Part shown: positions 37,713 through 47,800 of the stretch, in pieces
How the letters are laid out: the number at the start of each line of letters is the position of its first letter
Numbering within the stretch: position 1 is the stretch's first letter
Assembly (NCBI GenBank): GCA_006969625.1
Contig: CP030885.1
Coordinates: forward strand, 3,359,430-3,423,429
Origin: Rhodospirillaceae bacterium
GTDB lineage: Bacteria > Pseudomonadota > Alphaproteobacteria > Kiloniellales > DSM-21159
Direction of reading: 5' to 3'
DNA: 64,000 nt
Notes under the pieces: model-generated
What the model was told of the DNA's origin: nothing
Database searches by the model: none
Seen by the model: only the letters and a program-made list of their open reading frames with translations
Translations under genes and position numbers: made by a program

Positions 37713-38390
37713 ATGAAGGGACAGGCTTCGCTGATGGTGGTGCACTACGACCGCTCCGATCCGCACTTCAAGGATTTCGTGACCAAGGCCGTGGAGTCGT
37801 CTCGCGAGCACGAAAAGGGGCAGCGATTCTTCACTTACGTGCCGCTGCACGGCACGCGCGACGTCGCCTACGTCTGGTTTCCGCACGGATCCCACGCAGA
37901 GCTGCACGCCGAGAACCAAGTCTCGGCGATGAGCGAGAAGCACGGCGAGACCGCAACCGTGGGTTTGGCCCACAAGGCGAAGGGCGGGGTCAAGGGTCTC
38001 GGTTCCGAGCTGATGCACACGGTTGCCGAGGCCGGCAAGGTGGACGGGCCGAAGCCTTACGTCATGGCCTACGGCATCAAGGTGGACGGCGAGAAGAGCG
38101 ACTCCTTCCGGGCTGCCGCCAAGCACTTCATGCAGGCCAACCGCGACTCGGACAACCCGATCAGGGTCACCGTCCATCGGCCGGCCAGCGGCCAGCTCAA
38201 CACCTATCTGGTGCTGCTGGGCGCCGACGACCTGTCGGAGCTCGACCCCGACGGCAAGCACAACGACCCGCGCCTGACCAAGGCGATCGGGCCGGAAAAG
38301 GCGGCCGATGTCGCGCGTCAGCTGAAGGACAGCACCTCCTTCGTGTGGCGCCAGCCTCTGCGCTACGTCGCCGCCTACAGCAATCCGTGA
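37713..38390 (+). CDS. protein of unknown function (first gene of biosynthetic operon)
   Basis: 225 aa, soluble, no signal peptide or transmembrane helix, and no family I recognise. It seems to contain two related halves. Residues about 7-75 (LMVVHYDRSDPHFKDFVTKA ... VAYVWFP) and about 115-180 (YVMAYGIKVDGEKSDSFRAA ... TYLVLLGADDLSELD) share a beta-helix-beta pattern, as in tandem ferredoxin-like or dimeric alpha-beta-barrel domains. A Gly/Lys/His-rich linker joins them. GGAG lies 9 nt before the ATG. It precedes the PfaA-like gene by 110 bp. A cyclase, monooxygenase-like or binding role is possible but unsupported. Confidence 0.75.
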   Translation: MKGQASLMVVHYDRSDPHFKDFVTKAVESSREHEKGQRFFTYVPLHGTRDVAYVWFPHGSHAELHAENQVSAMSEKHGETATVGLAHKAKGGVKGLGSELMHTVAEAGKVDGPKPYVMAYGIKVDGEKSDSFRAAAKHFMQANRDSDNPIRVTVHRPASGQLNTYLVLLGADDLSELDPDGKHNDPRLTKAIGPEKAADVARQLKDSTSFVWRQPLRYVAAYSNP

Positions 38391-38500
38391 CGACACGGCG
38401 CGGGACCGGCTCCGGCAGGTCCAGCGCCCAAGGCGGTAGCGGCCGGTTCGGGCCTTCCGGCCAGGGCCGGCCGCTGGTCTTCTGACGAAGGGCTTCCGCC

Positions 38501-41500
38501 ATGGCTTCAGCCAGGACGTCGGCGGCCGCCGGCCATGAGGGCCGCGGCGGCGCGGTCGCCGTCATCGGTATGGCCGCGCTGATGCCCGAGGCGGCAAATC
38601 TCGCAGGCTACTGGACCAACATCCTGCGCGGCCTCGATTGCATCCGCGAGCTGCCCGAGGGGCGCTGGCGCCGCGATCTCTACTTCGACCCGGACCCGTC
38701 GGCGCCCGACCGCAGCTATGCCGCCGTCGGTGGCTTCCTGCCGGCCGTGCCCTTCGACCCCTTGGCCTTCGGCCTGCCGCCGAAGGCGATCGAATCGCTC
38801 GATTCCAGCCAACTGCTCGGGCTGCTGGCCGCGAAAGCCGCGCTCGAGGACGCGGGCTATCCGGCCGGTGCCTTCGACCATGCGCGCACCGGCGTGATCC
38901 TTGGGCTGGCCGGCACCACCATGAAGTCGCTGCACGACCTGCGCGCCGCGCTGGAGGGGTCGCTCTGGCAGGACGCGCTGCGCGAACAAGGTTTCGACGC
39001 CGAGCGGGTCGCGGAGGTCGGCGAGGCCCTGCGCCGGCTCTACCCGGCCTGGGAGGAGAACAGCTTTCCCGGCTTCCTGGCGAACGTCGTCGCCGGCCGC
39101 ATCGCCAACCGCTTCGACCTCGGCGGGCCGTCCTTCGCGGTCGACGCGGCCTGCGCCAGTAGCCTGTGCGCCATTGGCCTGGCGATGGACGCGCTCGTCG
39201 CCGGGCGCGCCGACCTGGTGCTCAGCGGCGGACTCGACGCCGACAACAGCACCACGGCTTTCCTCAGCTTCAGCAAGACGCCCGCGCTCTCGCCGTCCGG
39301 CAAGGTGAGCGCCTTCGACGCCGGCGCCGACGGCACGGTGATCTCGGAGGGCGTCGGGCTGTTGGTGCTCAAGCGCCTGGCCGACGCCGAGCGCGACGGG
39401 GACAGGATCTACGCCGTGCTGCGCGGCTACGGCGCGACCAGCGACGGCCGCTCCAAGAGCATCTACGCGCCGCGCCCCGAAGGCCAGGTGCGCGCAGTCC
39501 GCGAAGCCCTGGCCAGTGCCGGCGTTGCCGGCTCCTCGCTGGGGCTGGTCGAGGCGCATGCCACCGGGACCGAGGTCGGCGACGCCGTCGAGTTCGAGGC
39601 GCTGACCAACGCCTACGGCGGCGAGGGTGCGGCGCCGCGCTCGATCGCCCTCGGCAGCGTCAAGTCGCAGATCGGCCACACCAAGGCAGCGGCCGGGGCA
39701 GCCAGCCTGATCAAGACGGCCCTGGCGCTGCACCACAAGACACTGCCGCCGACGCTGAACGTCGAGACGCCCAACCCGCGCCTCGATCTCGGGGAGACGC
39801 CCTTCTACCTCAACACCCGCACGCGTCCCTGGTCGGCCCAGGCCGGCCGACCCCGCCGTGCCGCCGTCAGCGCGTTCGGTTTCGGCGGCGCCAACTACCA
39901 CGTCGTCCTGGAAGAGCCGCCGGTGCCCGTCGACCCCCTGCCGCTCGCGGCCACGCCGCTCGGCCTGCTCGTCGAAGCCGAGAGCCCGAAGGCCCTGCAG
40001 ACACAGTGCCGAGAACTGGCCGCCCGGCTCGGCGGACCCGACGCGGGTGCGGCCTTCGCGGCGCTTGCCGCGGCGCAGGCGCAGGCGCAGGCGCCGGCGC
40101 CCGAGCGGCCGCGGTTGGGCTTCGTCGCCGCGGACCCGAACGAGGCGGCGGAGAAACTGACGCGTGCCGCCGCGACGCTGGAGGGCGCGCACGCCGGTGC
40201 GGATGCGTGGTCGCTGCCGGCCGGTCTCCACTATCGCCCTGCCGCTCTGCCCGAAGCCGCACCCGGCGGCCTGGTTGCGCTCTTCCCGGGGCAGGGCTCG
40301 CAGTACGTCGGCATGGGCGATGAACTCGCCGTTGCGTTTCCCCAGGTTCGCTCGGCGATCGAGCGGCTCGACGCGCGCCTCGAAGCGGTCGGCGCGGATC
40401 CGCTGTCGCAGATCCTCCATCCGCCGCCGCTGCCCCGTGCGCCGACCGCCGAGGAGGCCGCGCTGCGCCGCACGCTCTACGCCCAGGCCGGCGTCGGCGC
40501 ACTGTCGCTCGGCCTGCTGCGGGCCCTGGAGAGCGGCGGCTTCCGGCCCGACTTCGCCATCGGCCACAGCTTCGGGGAGCTGACCGCCCTCGCGGCCGCG
40601 GGCGCGCTCGACGAGGAGACCTACCTCGATCTCGTGGTTGCCCGCGGCCAGGCCCTGACGCCGCCGGACGCGCTTGCCGACGCCGGCTCGCTGCTCGCCG
40701 TGGAGCTGGAGCGCGAAGCGGTCGAGGCACTGCTCCCGGAGCTGCCCGATATCTGCCTCGCCAACGCCAACGGGCCACGCCAGACCGTGGTCGGCGGCCC
40801 GAGCGCGGCGCTCGAAGCGGCGGAACGACGGCTCGTCGAGTTCGGGCACACGGTGCTGCGCCTGCCGGTAGCCGCGGCCTTTCACACGCCCTGCGTCGCT
40901 TACGCCGAGTCGCCCTGGCGCAACGCCTTGGCGAAAGCGGAGGTCGCCGCCCCGCGCCTTCAAGTCGCCAGCAACACCAGCGGCGGCTTCTACGCAGGCG
41001 AAGCCGAGAGTGTGCGCACAGGGCTCGCGACGCAGCCCTTCGGCCCCGTGCTGTTTCAGCAGAACATCGAGGCCATCTATGCTGCCGGCGGCCGGATCTT
41101 CGTCGAGATCGGGCCGCGCGCCGTGCTGGGCGGGCTGGTCGGCGCAGTCCTGGGCGAGCGGCCGCATCTGGTGGTCTCGCTCGATCCCGGCCGCGGCGGT
41201 GGCGAACGGCGGCTGCGCGAAGCCGTCGTCCGGCTGCGCGTCGCCGGCCTGGAGCTGTCGGAGCCGCGCCCCTTCCGACGTCCGCAAGCGCCCGCACCGT
41301 TGCCCGACCACGGCGCCGTCGTCTGGATCGACGGCGAGTCGCCCGGCGCCGCCGCGCGCCGACGCAACGTCCAGGAAGAGCTCGCAAGTCTGGCCCAGCG
41401 CAGGTCGGCGGCCACGCCTGCAGCGGCGCCGGCTTTGCCCGCAGCCGCGCCTTCGCTCGCCCCGCCGACCCCGCCGGCCCCAGCGCACCCACCGACGCCT

Positions 41501-42205
41501 CGGCCGGCGTCCGGACTGCTCGACCGCGCGTTCGACCTGGAGGACGCGACGTTGGCGGCGCACCGGGAATTCCTCGGGCTGCAGAGCGAACAGGCACGCC
41601 TGCTCACCGAGCTGAGCCGGTCGGGGGCGGAGGCGGCGCTGTTCGAGCGGGTGCGCGCTCAGCAGACGGAGGTGACCCGCCTCCACGCCGACTTCCTGGC
41701 CGGACAGCGCGATCGGCCGCAGGGCTTGCGCGGCGACGCAGCGATGCCAGCGGTCGAGGGAGCCCGCACGTCGCTGCCGCCGGCCCGAGCGCCGGCAGCC
41801 TCTCCACCATCGGCCCCAGCACGGGAGGCCCAGCCGGTCGCAGCGGACGATCTCCTGCCGCGCCTGCTGGAGGCCGTCGCCGAGGCGACCGGCTATCCAC
41901 CCGAGTTCCTCGACCCGGACATGGACATGGAGGCCGACCTCGGCGTCGATTCGATCAAGCGCGTCGAGATCCTTGCGGCCCTGCGCACGTCGCTGGGCGA
42001 GGCCGGCCAGCGGGCCGGGCCCCTCCCCCGGCTGCGCTCGCCGGCGCCGGCAGCTTGCGCGCCCTCGCCGAAGCGCTGGCCCGCCACGTGGCGGGAGCCG
42101 GCGGAGGAGCAGCAACGGCCGACACACCGGAGGCGGTTTCGCAGCCCGATTCGGCAGCCCCGTCCCCGGCCGCGAGCGGCCCCGAGGCGCTACTCGCGCT
42201 GTTGA
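38501..42205 (+). CDS. pfaA: PfaA-like polyunsaturated-fatty-acid/polyketide synthase, 5' part (KS-AT-ACP), frameshifted
   Basis: 1234 aa as read. The ketosynthase covers about 15-470 (Cys218 in VDAACASS; EAHATGTEVGD; SQIGHTKAAAG). The acyltransferase is about 585-880 (Ser690 in GHSFGE). A Pro/Ala linker with a helical segment leads to ACP1 (Ser1151 in DLGVDSIKRVEIL). After roughly residue 1170 the frame turns into Arg/Pro-rich nonsense and stops at 42205. The missing ACP end, second ACP, KR and DH continue in another frame from about 42030. The intact protein would be about 2,120 aa with the PfaA order KS-AT-ACPn-KR-DH. It loads malonyl units and performs condensation for the locus. Confidence 0.85.
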   Translation: MASARTSAAAGHEGRGGAVAVIGMAALMPEAANLAGYWTNILRGLDCIRELPEGRWRRDLYFDPDPSAPDRSYAAVGGFLPAVPFDPLAFGLPPKAIESLDSSQLLGLLAAKAALEDAGYPAGAFDHARTGVILGLAGTTMKSLHDLRAALEGSLWQDALREQGFDAERVAEVGEALRRLYPAWEENSFPGFLANVVAGRIANRFDLGGPSFAVDAACASSLCAIGLAMDALVAGRADLVLSGGLDADNSTTAFLSFSKTPALSPSGKVSAFDAGADGTVISEGVGLLVLKRLADAERDGDRIYAVLRGYGATSDGRSKSIYAPRPEGQVRAVREALASAGVAGSSLGLVEAHATGTEVGDAVEFEALTNAYGGEGAAPRSIALGSVKSQIGHTKAAAGAASLIKTALALHHKTLPPTLNVETPNPRLDLGETPFYLNTRTRPWSAQAGRPRRAAVSAFGFGGANYHVVLEEPPVPVDPLPLAATPLGLLVEAESPKALQTQCRELAARLGGPDAGAAFAALAAAQAQAQAPAPERPRLGFVAADPNEAAEKLTRAAATLEGAHAGADAWSLPAGLHYRPAALPEAAPGGLVALFPGQGSQYVGMGDELAVAFPQVRSAIERLDARLEAVGADPLSQILHPPPLPRAPTAEEAALRRTLYAQAGVGALSLGLLRALESGGFRPDFAIGHSFGELTALAAAGALDEETYLDLVVARGQALTPPDALADAGSLLAVELEREAVEALLPELPDICLANANGPRQTVVGGPSAALEAAERRLVEFGHTVLRLPVAAAFHTPCVAYAESPWRNALAKAEVAAPRLQVASNTSGGFYAGEAESVRTGLATQPFGPVLFQQNIEAIYAAGGRIFVEIGPRAVLGGLVGAVLGERPHLVVSLDPGRGGGERRLREAVVRLRVAGLELSEPRPFRRPQAPAPLPDHGAVVWIDGESPGAAARRRNVQEELASLAQRRSAATPAAAPALPAAAPSLAPPTPPAPAHPPTPRPASGLLDRAFDLEDATLAAHREFLGLQSEQARLLTELSRSGAEAALFERVRAQQTEVTRLHADFLAGQRDRPQGLRGDAAMPAVEGARTSLPPARAPAASPPSAPAREAQPVAADDLLPRLLEAVAEATGYPPEFLDPDMDMEADLGVDSIKRVEILAALRTSLGEAGQRAGPLPRLRSPAPAACAPSPKRWPATWREPAEEQQRPTHRRRFRSPIRQPRPRPRAAPRRYSRC

Positions 42206-44862
42206 CCGACATCGTCGCGGACAAGACCGGCTACCCGTCGGACATGCTGGCGCCCGAACTCGACATCGAGGCCGATCTGGGGATCGACTCGATCAAGCGG
42301 GTCGAAATCCTGTCCGCCCTGCACGCTGCCTTTGGCGGCGAGGCGAAGAGTTGGCCCGACCGGAAGGCCCTGGCCGGCGCGCGCACCCTCGGCGAAGTGG
42401 CGCTGCTGCTGGCCGGCGTCGCGGCCTGCATGGCCAGCGAGTCGGTCAGCGGCGGTGCCGAGCCGGCCAACCGCAACGACCAGACGGCGGCTCCGTCACG
42501 CGGCACCTCCGATGCGCCGCAGACGGCGGAGACGATTGCGACCGGGCAATTGCAGTGGCAGGAGCTGCCGCCGACGCGTGCCGGCCGTGCCCTGCCGAAG
42601 GGCGTCCTGCTGATCTGTGCGGAAACCGGCCCGCTCGGCATCGCACTGGCGCGGGCGCTCGAAGCCGCCGGCGCGACCCCTGTGCTGCTGCCGCCGCCGC
42701 GCGCTGCCGGCGCGCCTGGGCCCGAGCTGCCCGAGACGATCCACTGCCTGCCGCTTGCCGATGACGAGCCGGCGGGATTGGACGCGGCGCTGCAGCGGGT
42801 CGAACGGCTGTTCGGGCCGATCGCCGGTGCGCTCTTCGCTTGGCCGGAGGGCTGCGGACAGACCGAGGAAGCCGTGGGGCCGACCGAACCCTTGGCCCGC
42901 GCCCTGCGCCTCGCGACCAGCCTGGATAGCCGCATTGACAGCGCCGGCTCGCCCGCCTTTCTGACCCTGGCGCGCGCGGATGCGGCCGCCGCCGCCGCGG
43001 GTCTGCGCGGCCTCGTCCGCAGCCTGGCACAGGAATGGCCGGCGGTCCTCCTGCGCGCCCTCGAAGTAGCGCCGGAATCGGCGCCCACGAGTGTCGCCGA
43101 GGCGGTTCTGGCCGAACTGACCGACGTGGGAGAGGAGGCTCCGGTCGTCAGCCTCGACGGTCGGCGCCGCTCCGCGCCGTCCTTCGTGCCGCTCGAGCTG
43201 TCGACCAAAGGGAGTCTGCCGGTCGGCACGGGCGATCTGGTGGTGGTCACCGGCGGCGGACGCGGCATCACCGCGGACTGCGCCGAGGCCCTGGCCGCAG
43301 CCAGCGGCTGCCGGCTGCTGCTGCTCGGGCGCACGACAATCGACAGCCACGAGCCGCCCTGGGCCGAGGGCGTCCCCGACCCAGAGCTTCGGGCGCGCGC
43401 GGTCGCGACGCTTTCGGCGGACGGCAAACCGACGCCGCGCGCTGTCGAATCCGCGGTTGCGCCGCTGCTCGCCGCCCGCGCCGTCAGGGCCACCTTGGCG
43501 CGGTTGCGCGCCGCCGGCATCGAGGCGGACTATCGCGCTGCTGACGTTTCCGATCCGCAGAGCCTGCGCGCGGCACTCGCCGATGTCGGGCCGATCGTCG
43601 GCCTGGTGCACGGCGCCGGGGCGCTCGCCGACCGGCGGATCGGCGACAAACGGCCGGAGGATTTCACCAAGGTGTTCCGGCCGAAGGTCGACGGTCTGTC
43701 CGCGCTCCTCGACGTCGTCGACCCGGCGCAACTGAAGCTGCTCGCGCTCTTTTCCTCGACCGCCGCCAGCTTCGGAAACGCGGGGCAGACCGACTACGGC
43801 ATGGCCAACGCCGTGTTGGATCGCGTCGCCGAGCGTCTCGGCACGGCGCTGCCGCAGACGCGCGTCGTGGCGCTCGCCTGGGGACCCTGGAAGGCCGGCA
43901 TGGTGACGCGGGAGCTCGAGCGGCGCTTCGCCGAACGGGGCATTCGTGCAATCGAACCGCAGGTGGGGCGCCAGCTTTTCCTGGCGGCCTTGCGCCAAGC
44001 CGGTGCCAGCAACCTCGTCCTCGGCGACGATCTTTCCTCTGCGGGCGCATCGCGGCCGCAGACCCGGCGCTTCAGCCTCGCCGAGACGCCGCTGTTCGCC
44101 GAGCACGTCATCGACGGGCGGCCGGTGGTCCCGGCCGCCTGGCCGCTCGCCTGGATGCTGGCCAAGGCCGAGGCGCGTGGATACGGGATCGGGGCGGTCG
44201 AGGACTTTCGCGTGCTCGGCGGCCTGGTGCTGGACGGCGGCACCACGCCGCCGCTGTCGCTGCGTCTGGAGGAGACTGGCAAGGCGCTGGAGGCCCGGAT
44301 CCTGGCGCCCGGCCGCGCCGGGGCGGAGACGCCCTGCTACGCCGCGAACCTGCTGGCCGATACGCCGGCGCCCTGTCCGCTTCCCTTCGATCCCGCAGGG
44401 GCCGTCGCGGCCGACGTCGAGGGGCTCGATCCGGCGGCGTATCTCGAGGGACCGATCGAGTACGGGCCGTCGTTCCGGGGCATCGCCCGCGTGCTTCGGC
44501 TCGACGAGACCGGGGTCTCGGTCACCCTCGTTCTGCCCGGCGAGCCCCGGGAAGGGCCGCGCAACCCGCTCGCCTACGACCTCGCGACCCATGCGCTGCT
44601 GGTCTGGCTGAAGGCGCGGCACGACGCCGGCTGCCTGCCGAGCCGCGTCGGGCGGATCGTCTGGCCGGCCTCGCCGGCCGCGGCCGGACCCATGACGGCG
44701 ACGGCGCGGATCCGCGCGCACGACGAGGAGCGTCTGCTCGCCGACCTCGCGCTGTTCGACGGGACCGGCAAGCCGCTGCTGTGGATGACGGAATTCGAGG
44801 CCATTACGGTCGGCCGCGACCACCCGCTGTCCCTGCGCACGGCGGCCCGGCGCAGCGCCTGA
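42055..44862 (+). CDS. pfaA: PfaA-like synthase, 3' part (ACP-KR-DH), out of frame with the 5' part
   Basis: About 935 aa counted from a TTG at 42055, which is an unlikely independent start; it is the continuation of the 5' part. It holds the second ACP (Ser79 in DLGIDSIKRVEIL), a ketoreductase (about 395-610; VVTGGGRGI, SSTAAS and the Tyr of TDYGMANAV) and a product-template-like/dehydratase domain (about 670-925; HVIDGRPVVP fits HxxxGxxxxP, later DLATH). Adding one base to the C run at 42025-42029 joins both parts seamlessly. It ends at 44862 and the PfaC-like gene follows. Confidence 0.83.
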   Translation: MRALAEALARHVAGAGGGAATADTPEAVSQPDSAAPSPAASGPEALLALLTDIVADKTGYPSDMLAPELDIEADLGIDSIKRVEILSALHAAFGGEAKSWPDRKALAGARTLGEVALLLAGVAACMASESVSGGAEPANRNDQTAAPSRGTSDAPQTAETIATGQLQWQELPPTRAGRALPKGVLLICAETGPLGIALARALEAAGATPVLLPPPRAAGAPGPELPETIHCLPLADDEPAGLDAALQRVERLFGPIAGALFAWPEGCGQTEEAVGPTEPLARALRLATSLDSRIDSAGSPAFLTLARADAAAAAAGLRGLVRSLAQEWPAVLLRALEVAPESAPTSVAEAVLAELTDVGEEAPVVSLDGRRRSAPSFVPLELSTKGSLPVGTGDLVVVTGGGRGITADCAEALAAASGCRLLLLGRTTIDSHEPPWAEGVPDPELRARAVATLSADGKPTPRAVESAVAPLLAARAVRATLARLRAAGIEADYRAADVSDPQSLRAALADVGPIVGLVHGAGALADRRIGDKRPEDFTKVFRPKVDGLSALLDVVDPAQLKLLALFSSTAASFGNAGQTDYGMANAVLDRVAERLGTALPQTRVVALAWGPWKAGMVTRELERRFAERGIRAIEPQVGRQLFLAALRQAGASNLVLGDDLSSAGASRPQTRRFSLAETPLFAEHVIDGRPVVPAAWPLAWMLAKAEARGYGIGAVEDFRVLGGLVLDGGTTPPLSLRLEETGKALEARILAPGRAGAETPCYAANLLADTPAPCPLPFDPAGAVAADVEGLDPAAYLEGPIEYGPSFRGIARVLRLDETGVSVTLVLPGEPREGPRNPLAYDLATHALLVWLKARHDAGCLPSRVGRIVWPASPAAAGPMTATARIRAHDEERLLADLALFDGTGKPLLWMTEFEAITVGRDHPLSLRTAARRSA

Positions 44863-44877
44863 GTGCGGAGCCGAGCG

Positions 44878-47800
44878 ATGCGCCGCGAGCCCCTTGCCAT
44901 CGTCGGCCTCTCCGCGCTGCTGCCGGGCGCGAGCGACGCCGAGGCTTTCTGGCAGCGGCTGATCGAGGGGTGGGATGCGCTGACCCCGGCCCGCCGCACG
45001 GACTTCGGCCTCGACCCGGCCGCGGTCTACAGCCCCGAACGCGGCGTGCCGGATCGGCTGTGCAACCTGCAAGGTGCCTGGTTGCGTGACGAGGTGGATT
45101 GCTCTGGCTACGCCGTGCCTGCCGCCGAGCTGAAACGGCACGGGCGTCTGGCCCGCTGGCCGCTGCACCTGGCCGACGCCGCCTTGCGCGAGGCCGAGAC
45201 CGCCGGGCCGCTCGACCGCGCGCGCTGCGGCCTGCTGCTCGGCGCCTATTCCTGGGGCACGACGGCGCGCTCGACCGAGCTGTTCCGATGTCTCTACGAC
45301 CCGCTGGTCGAGACGGCGCTCGAACGAGCCCTGGGCCGACCGCACATCGGCTTCGGCGGGCGGCGCGACGGGACGGCGCCGGAGAACGGACTGGTCGCCG
45401 GCTACGTGCCGGGCCTGCTGTGCCGGGCGCTCGGGCTCGGCGGGCCGCGCTACGCCCTCGACGCCGCCTGCGCCACCTCGCTCTACGCGCTGAAGCTCGC
45501 CGCATTGCATCTCTGGTCCGGGCAGGCGGACACGATGGTGGTGACGGCGGCCAGCACCATCGACGCCCTCTACGCAAGCCTCGGGTTCGCGGCCCTGCAT
45601 GCGCTACCGCCGAACGGCGAGCGCAGCCGGCCGCTGGACAGCCGCTCCGACGGCTTGGCGCTTGGGCAGGGCGGGGTGGCCTTCGTAGTACGACGCCTGT
45701 CGGACGCGCGCGCCGACGGGCAGCCGGTGCGCGCCGCGATCCGCGGCATCGGCCTGGCCAGCGACGGGCGCGGCCAGCACATCGTCACGCCGAACGCCAA
45801 GGGCCAACGCCTGGCCTGCGCGCGCGCCTATGCCGAGGCGGGTCTGGCGCCCGCGGCGATCGACTACGTCGAATGCCATGCCACCGGCACGCGCCTGGGC
45901 GACCGCAGCGAGCTGAACGTGCTGGCGGAGGTCTTCGCCGGCGAGGGGCCGGACGCCGCACCCAAGATCGGGTCGGTCAAGTCCAACCTCGGCCACCTGC
46001 TGACCGCCGCCGGCGGCGCCGGCGCCTTGAAGACGCTGCTCGCGATGGAGCGGGGTACGATCCCGCCGACCGTCGCCGTCGAGGCACCGCTCGCCTCCGA
46101 TGACGGCCGCATCGGGCCTGAGCAGATCGTACGGGCGCCGACGGCCTGGCACGAGCGCACGCGCGGGCGGCGGCGCGCGGCGGTCAACGCCTTCGGCTTC
46201 GGCGGTACGAACGCGCACATGATCCTGGAGGACGCAGCGGCCGTCGACCGGGCCGCCGCCGAAGCGCCAGCCGCCGCGCTCGCGGCGCCCGAGCCGCTGG
46301 CGATCGTCGGGCTCGGCGTCCAGGTCGGCGATACGCCGGACGTCGCCGACCTGAGGCGCCGCCTCGCCGCCGGCCGTCCGGACGCGCGCCCGCTGCCGGC
46401 GGGGCGCTGGGCCGGCCTCGATCGCCACTTGGGACCGCCGCCACCTGGCGCCTGGATCGAAAGCCTGCAGCTCGACGCCCTGCGCTACCGACTGCCGCCG
46501 CGCGAGTTGGCGCAGCTCAATCCGCAGCAGCTTCTGATGCTCTCCGTCGCCGACACGGCACTGCGCGACGCGGACGTTGCCGAGGGCGATCGGGTCGCGG
46601 TCGTGGTGGCGACCGAGGCCGAGCTGTCGGTCCATCGGCTGCGCACGCGCTGGGACGTGGAGGCGCGCCTGGCCGAAACCCTGGAGACCCAGGGCATCGC
46701 CTTGCCGTCCGAAGAGCAGCATCGGCTCGCAGGCGCGCTGCGCGACGCCTTCCACACCGAGAGCGAGCCCGGCACCTTTCTCGGCTACATCGGCAACCTG
46801 CTGGCCAGCCGGATCACGGCGCTATGGGACTTCCCGGCGCCCAACTTCACCGTCTCGGCGGAAGAGAACGGCGGCCTGCAGGCGATCGCGCTGGCCGACC
46901 TGCTGCTGCGGGCGGACGAGGCGGATGCGGTTCTGGTCGGTGCCGCCGACCTGTCCGGCGGTGCCGAGGCCGTCTGGCTGCGCCGGCTCCTCGCCGGTGA
47001 GGCGGCCGCACCCGGCCTCGCGTTGGCGCCCGAGGGCGGCTGGTGGCCGGGCGAGGGCGCCGCGGCCCTCGTCCTGCAGCGCGCCAGCACGGCCCGCGCC
47101 GACGGCCGCCGGTCCTACGCCACGATCGGCACCCTTGCCGAGCGGCCGGTCGATGGTGATGCCGGCGCGGCCGTCGAAGGGGCAGCGCGCGCAGCCTTGG
47201 CTGCGGCGGGCGTCGCCGCCGAGGAGGTCGGGCTGGTCGAGGCCTTCGCCGGTGGTGTGGCCGCCGAAGACGACGCGGAGCTGGCCGGCCTTGCCGCCGT
47301 CTACGGCCCGGGTCGGTCGTCCTGCGTGCTGGGCAGCGCCAAGGCCCAATACGGCCAGACGGGCGCTGCGTCGAGCCTGCTCGGGGTCGTCCGCGCGGCG
47401 CTCTGCCTGTCCGAGCGGCTGCTGCCCGGCCAGCCGGATTGGCCGGGCCCGCGCGCGCTGCCGCCTGGCGGGGCCGGCCGCCTCGTCGTCGGCGGCGCCG
47501 CCCGGCCTTGGCTGCGCCGTACCGGCCCTCGGCGCGCGGCGGTGCAGGGGCTGGGCCTCGACGGCCGCAGCTTCCACCTGCTGCTGTCGGAGGACGAGCG
47601 CCTGCCGGCGCCACGGCTCGGCTTCGCCGAGATGCCGCCGCTGCCGCTGCCCGTCTTCGCCGCCGACCTCGACGGCCTGCTCGCCGGCCTCGACAACCTG
47701 GACAGGGACGAGCGCGCGCCGTCGGAAGTCGCCCGCGAGCGTCTGCTGGATGCGCCGGCTGATGGGCTGGCGCTGGTCCTGGTGGCCCGCGACCGGGAGA

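Noticed and set aside
37531..37716. 61-aa plus-strand open frame upstream of the 225-aa protein
   Set aside because: No ribosome site or homology; it overlaps the probable promoter and start region of the next gene.
38507..42127. Very long minus-strand open frame (about 1206 aa) opposite the PfaA-like gene
   Set aside because: No recognisable domain, Arg/Gly/Gln-rich, and fully overlapped by a gene with clear KS/AT/ACP motifs; it reflects GC-rich codon bias.
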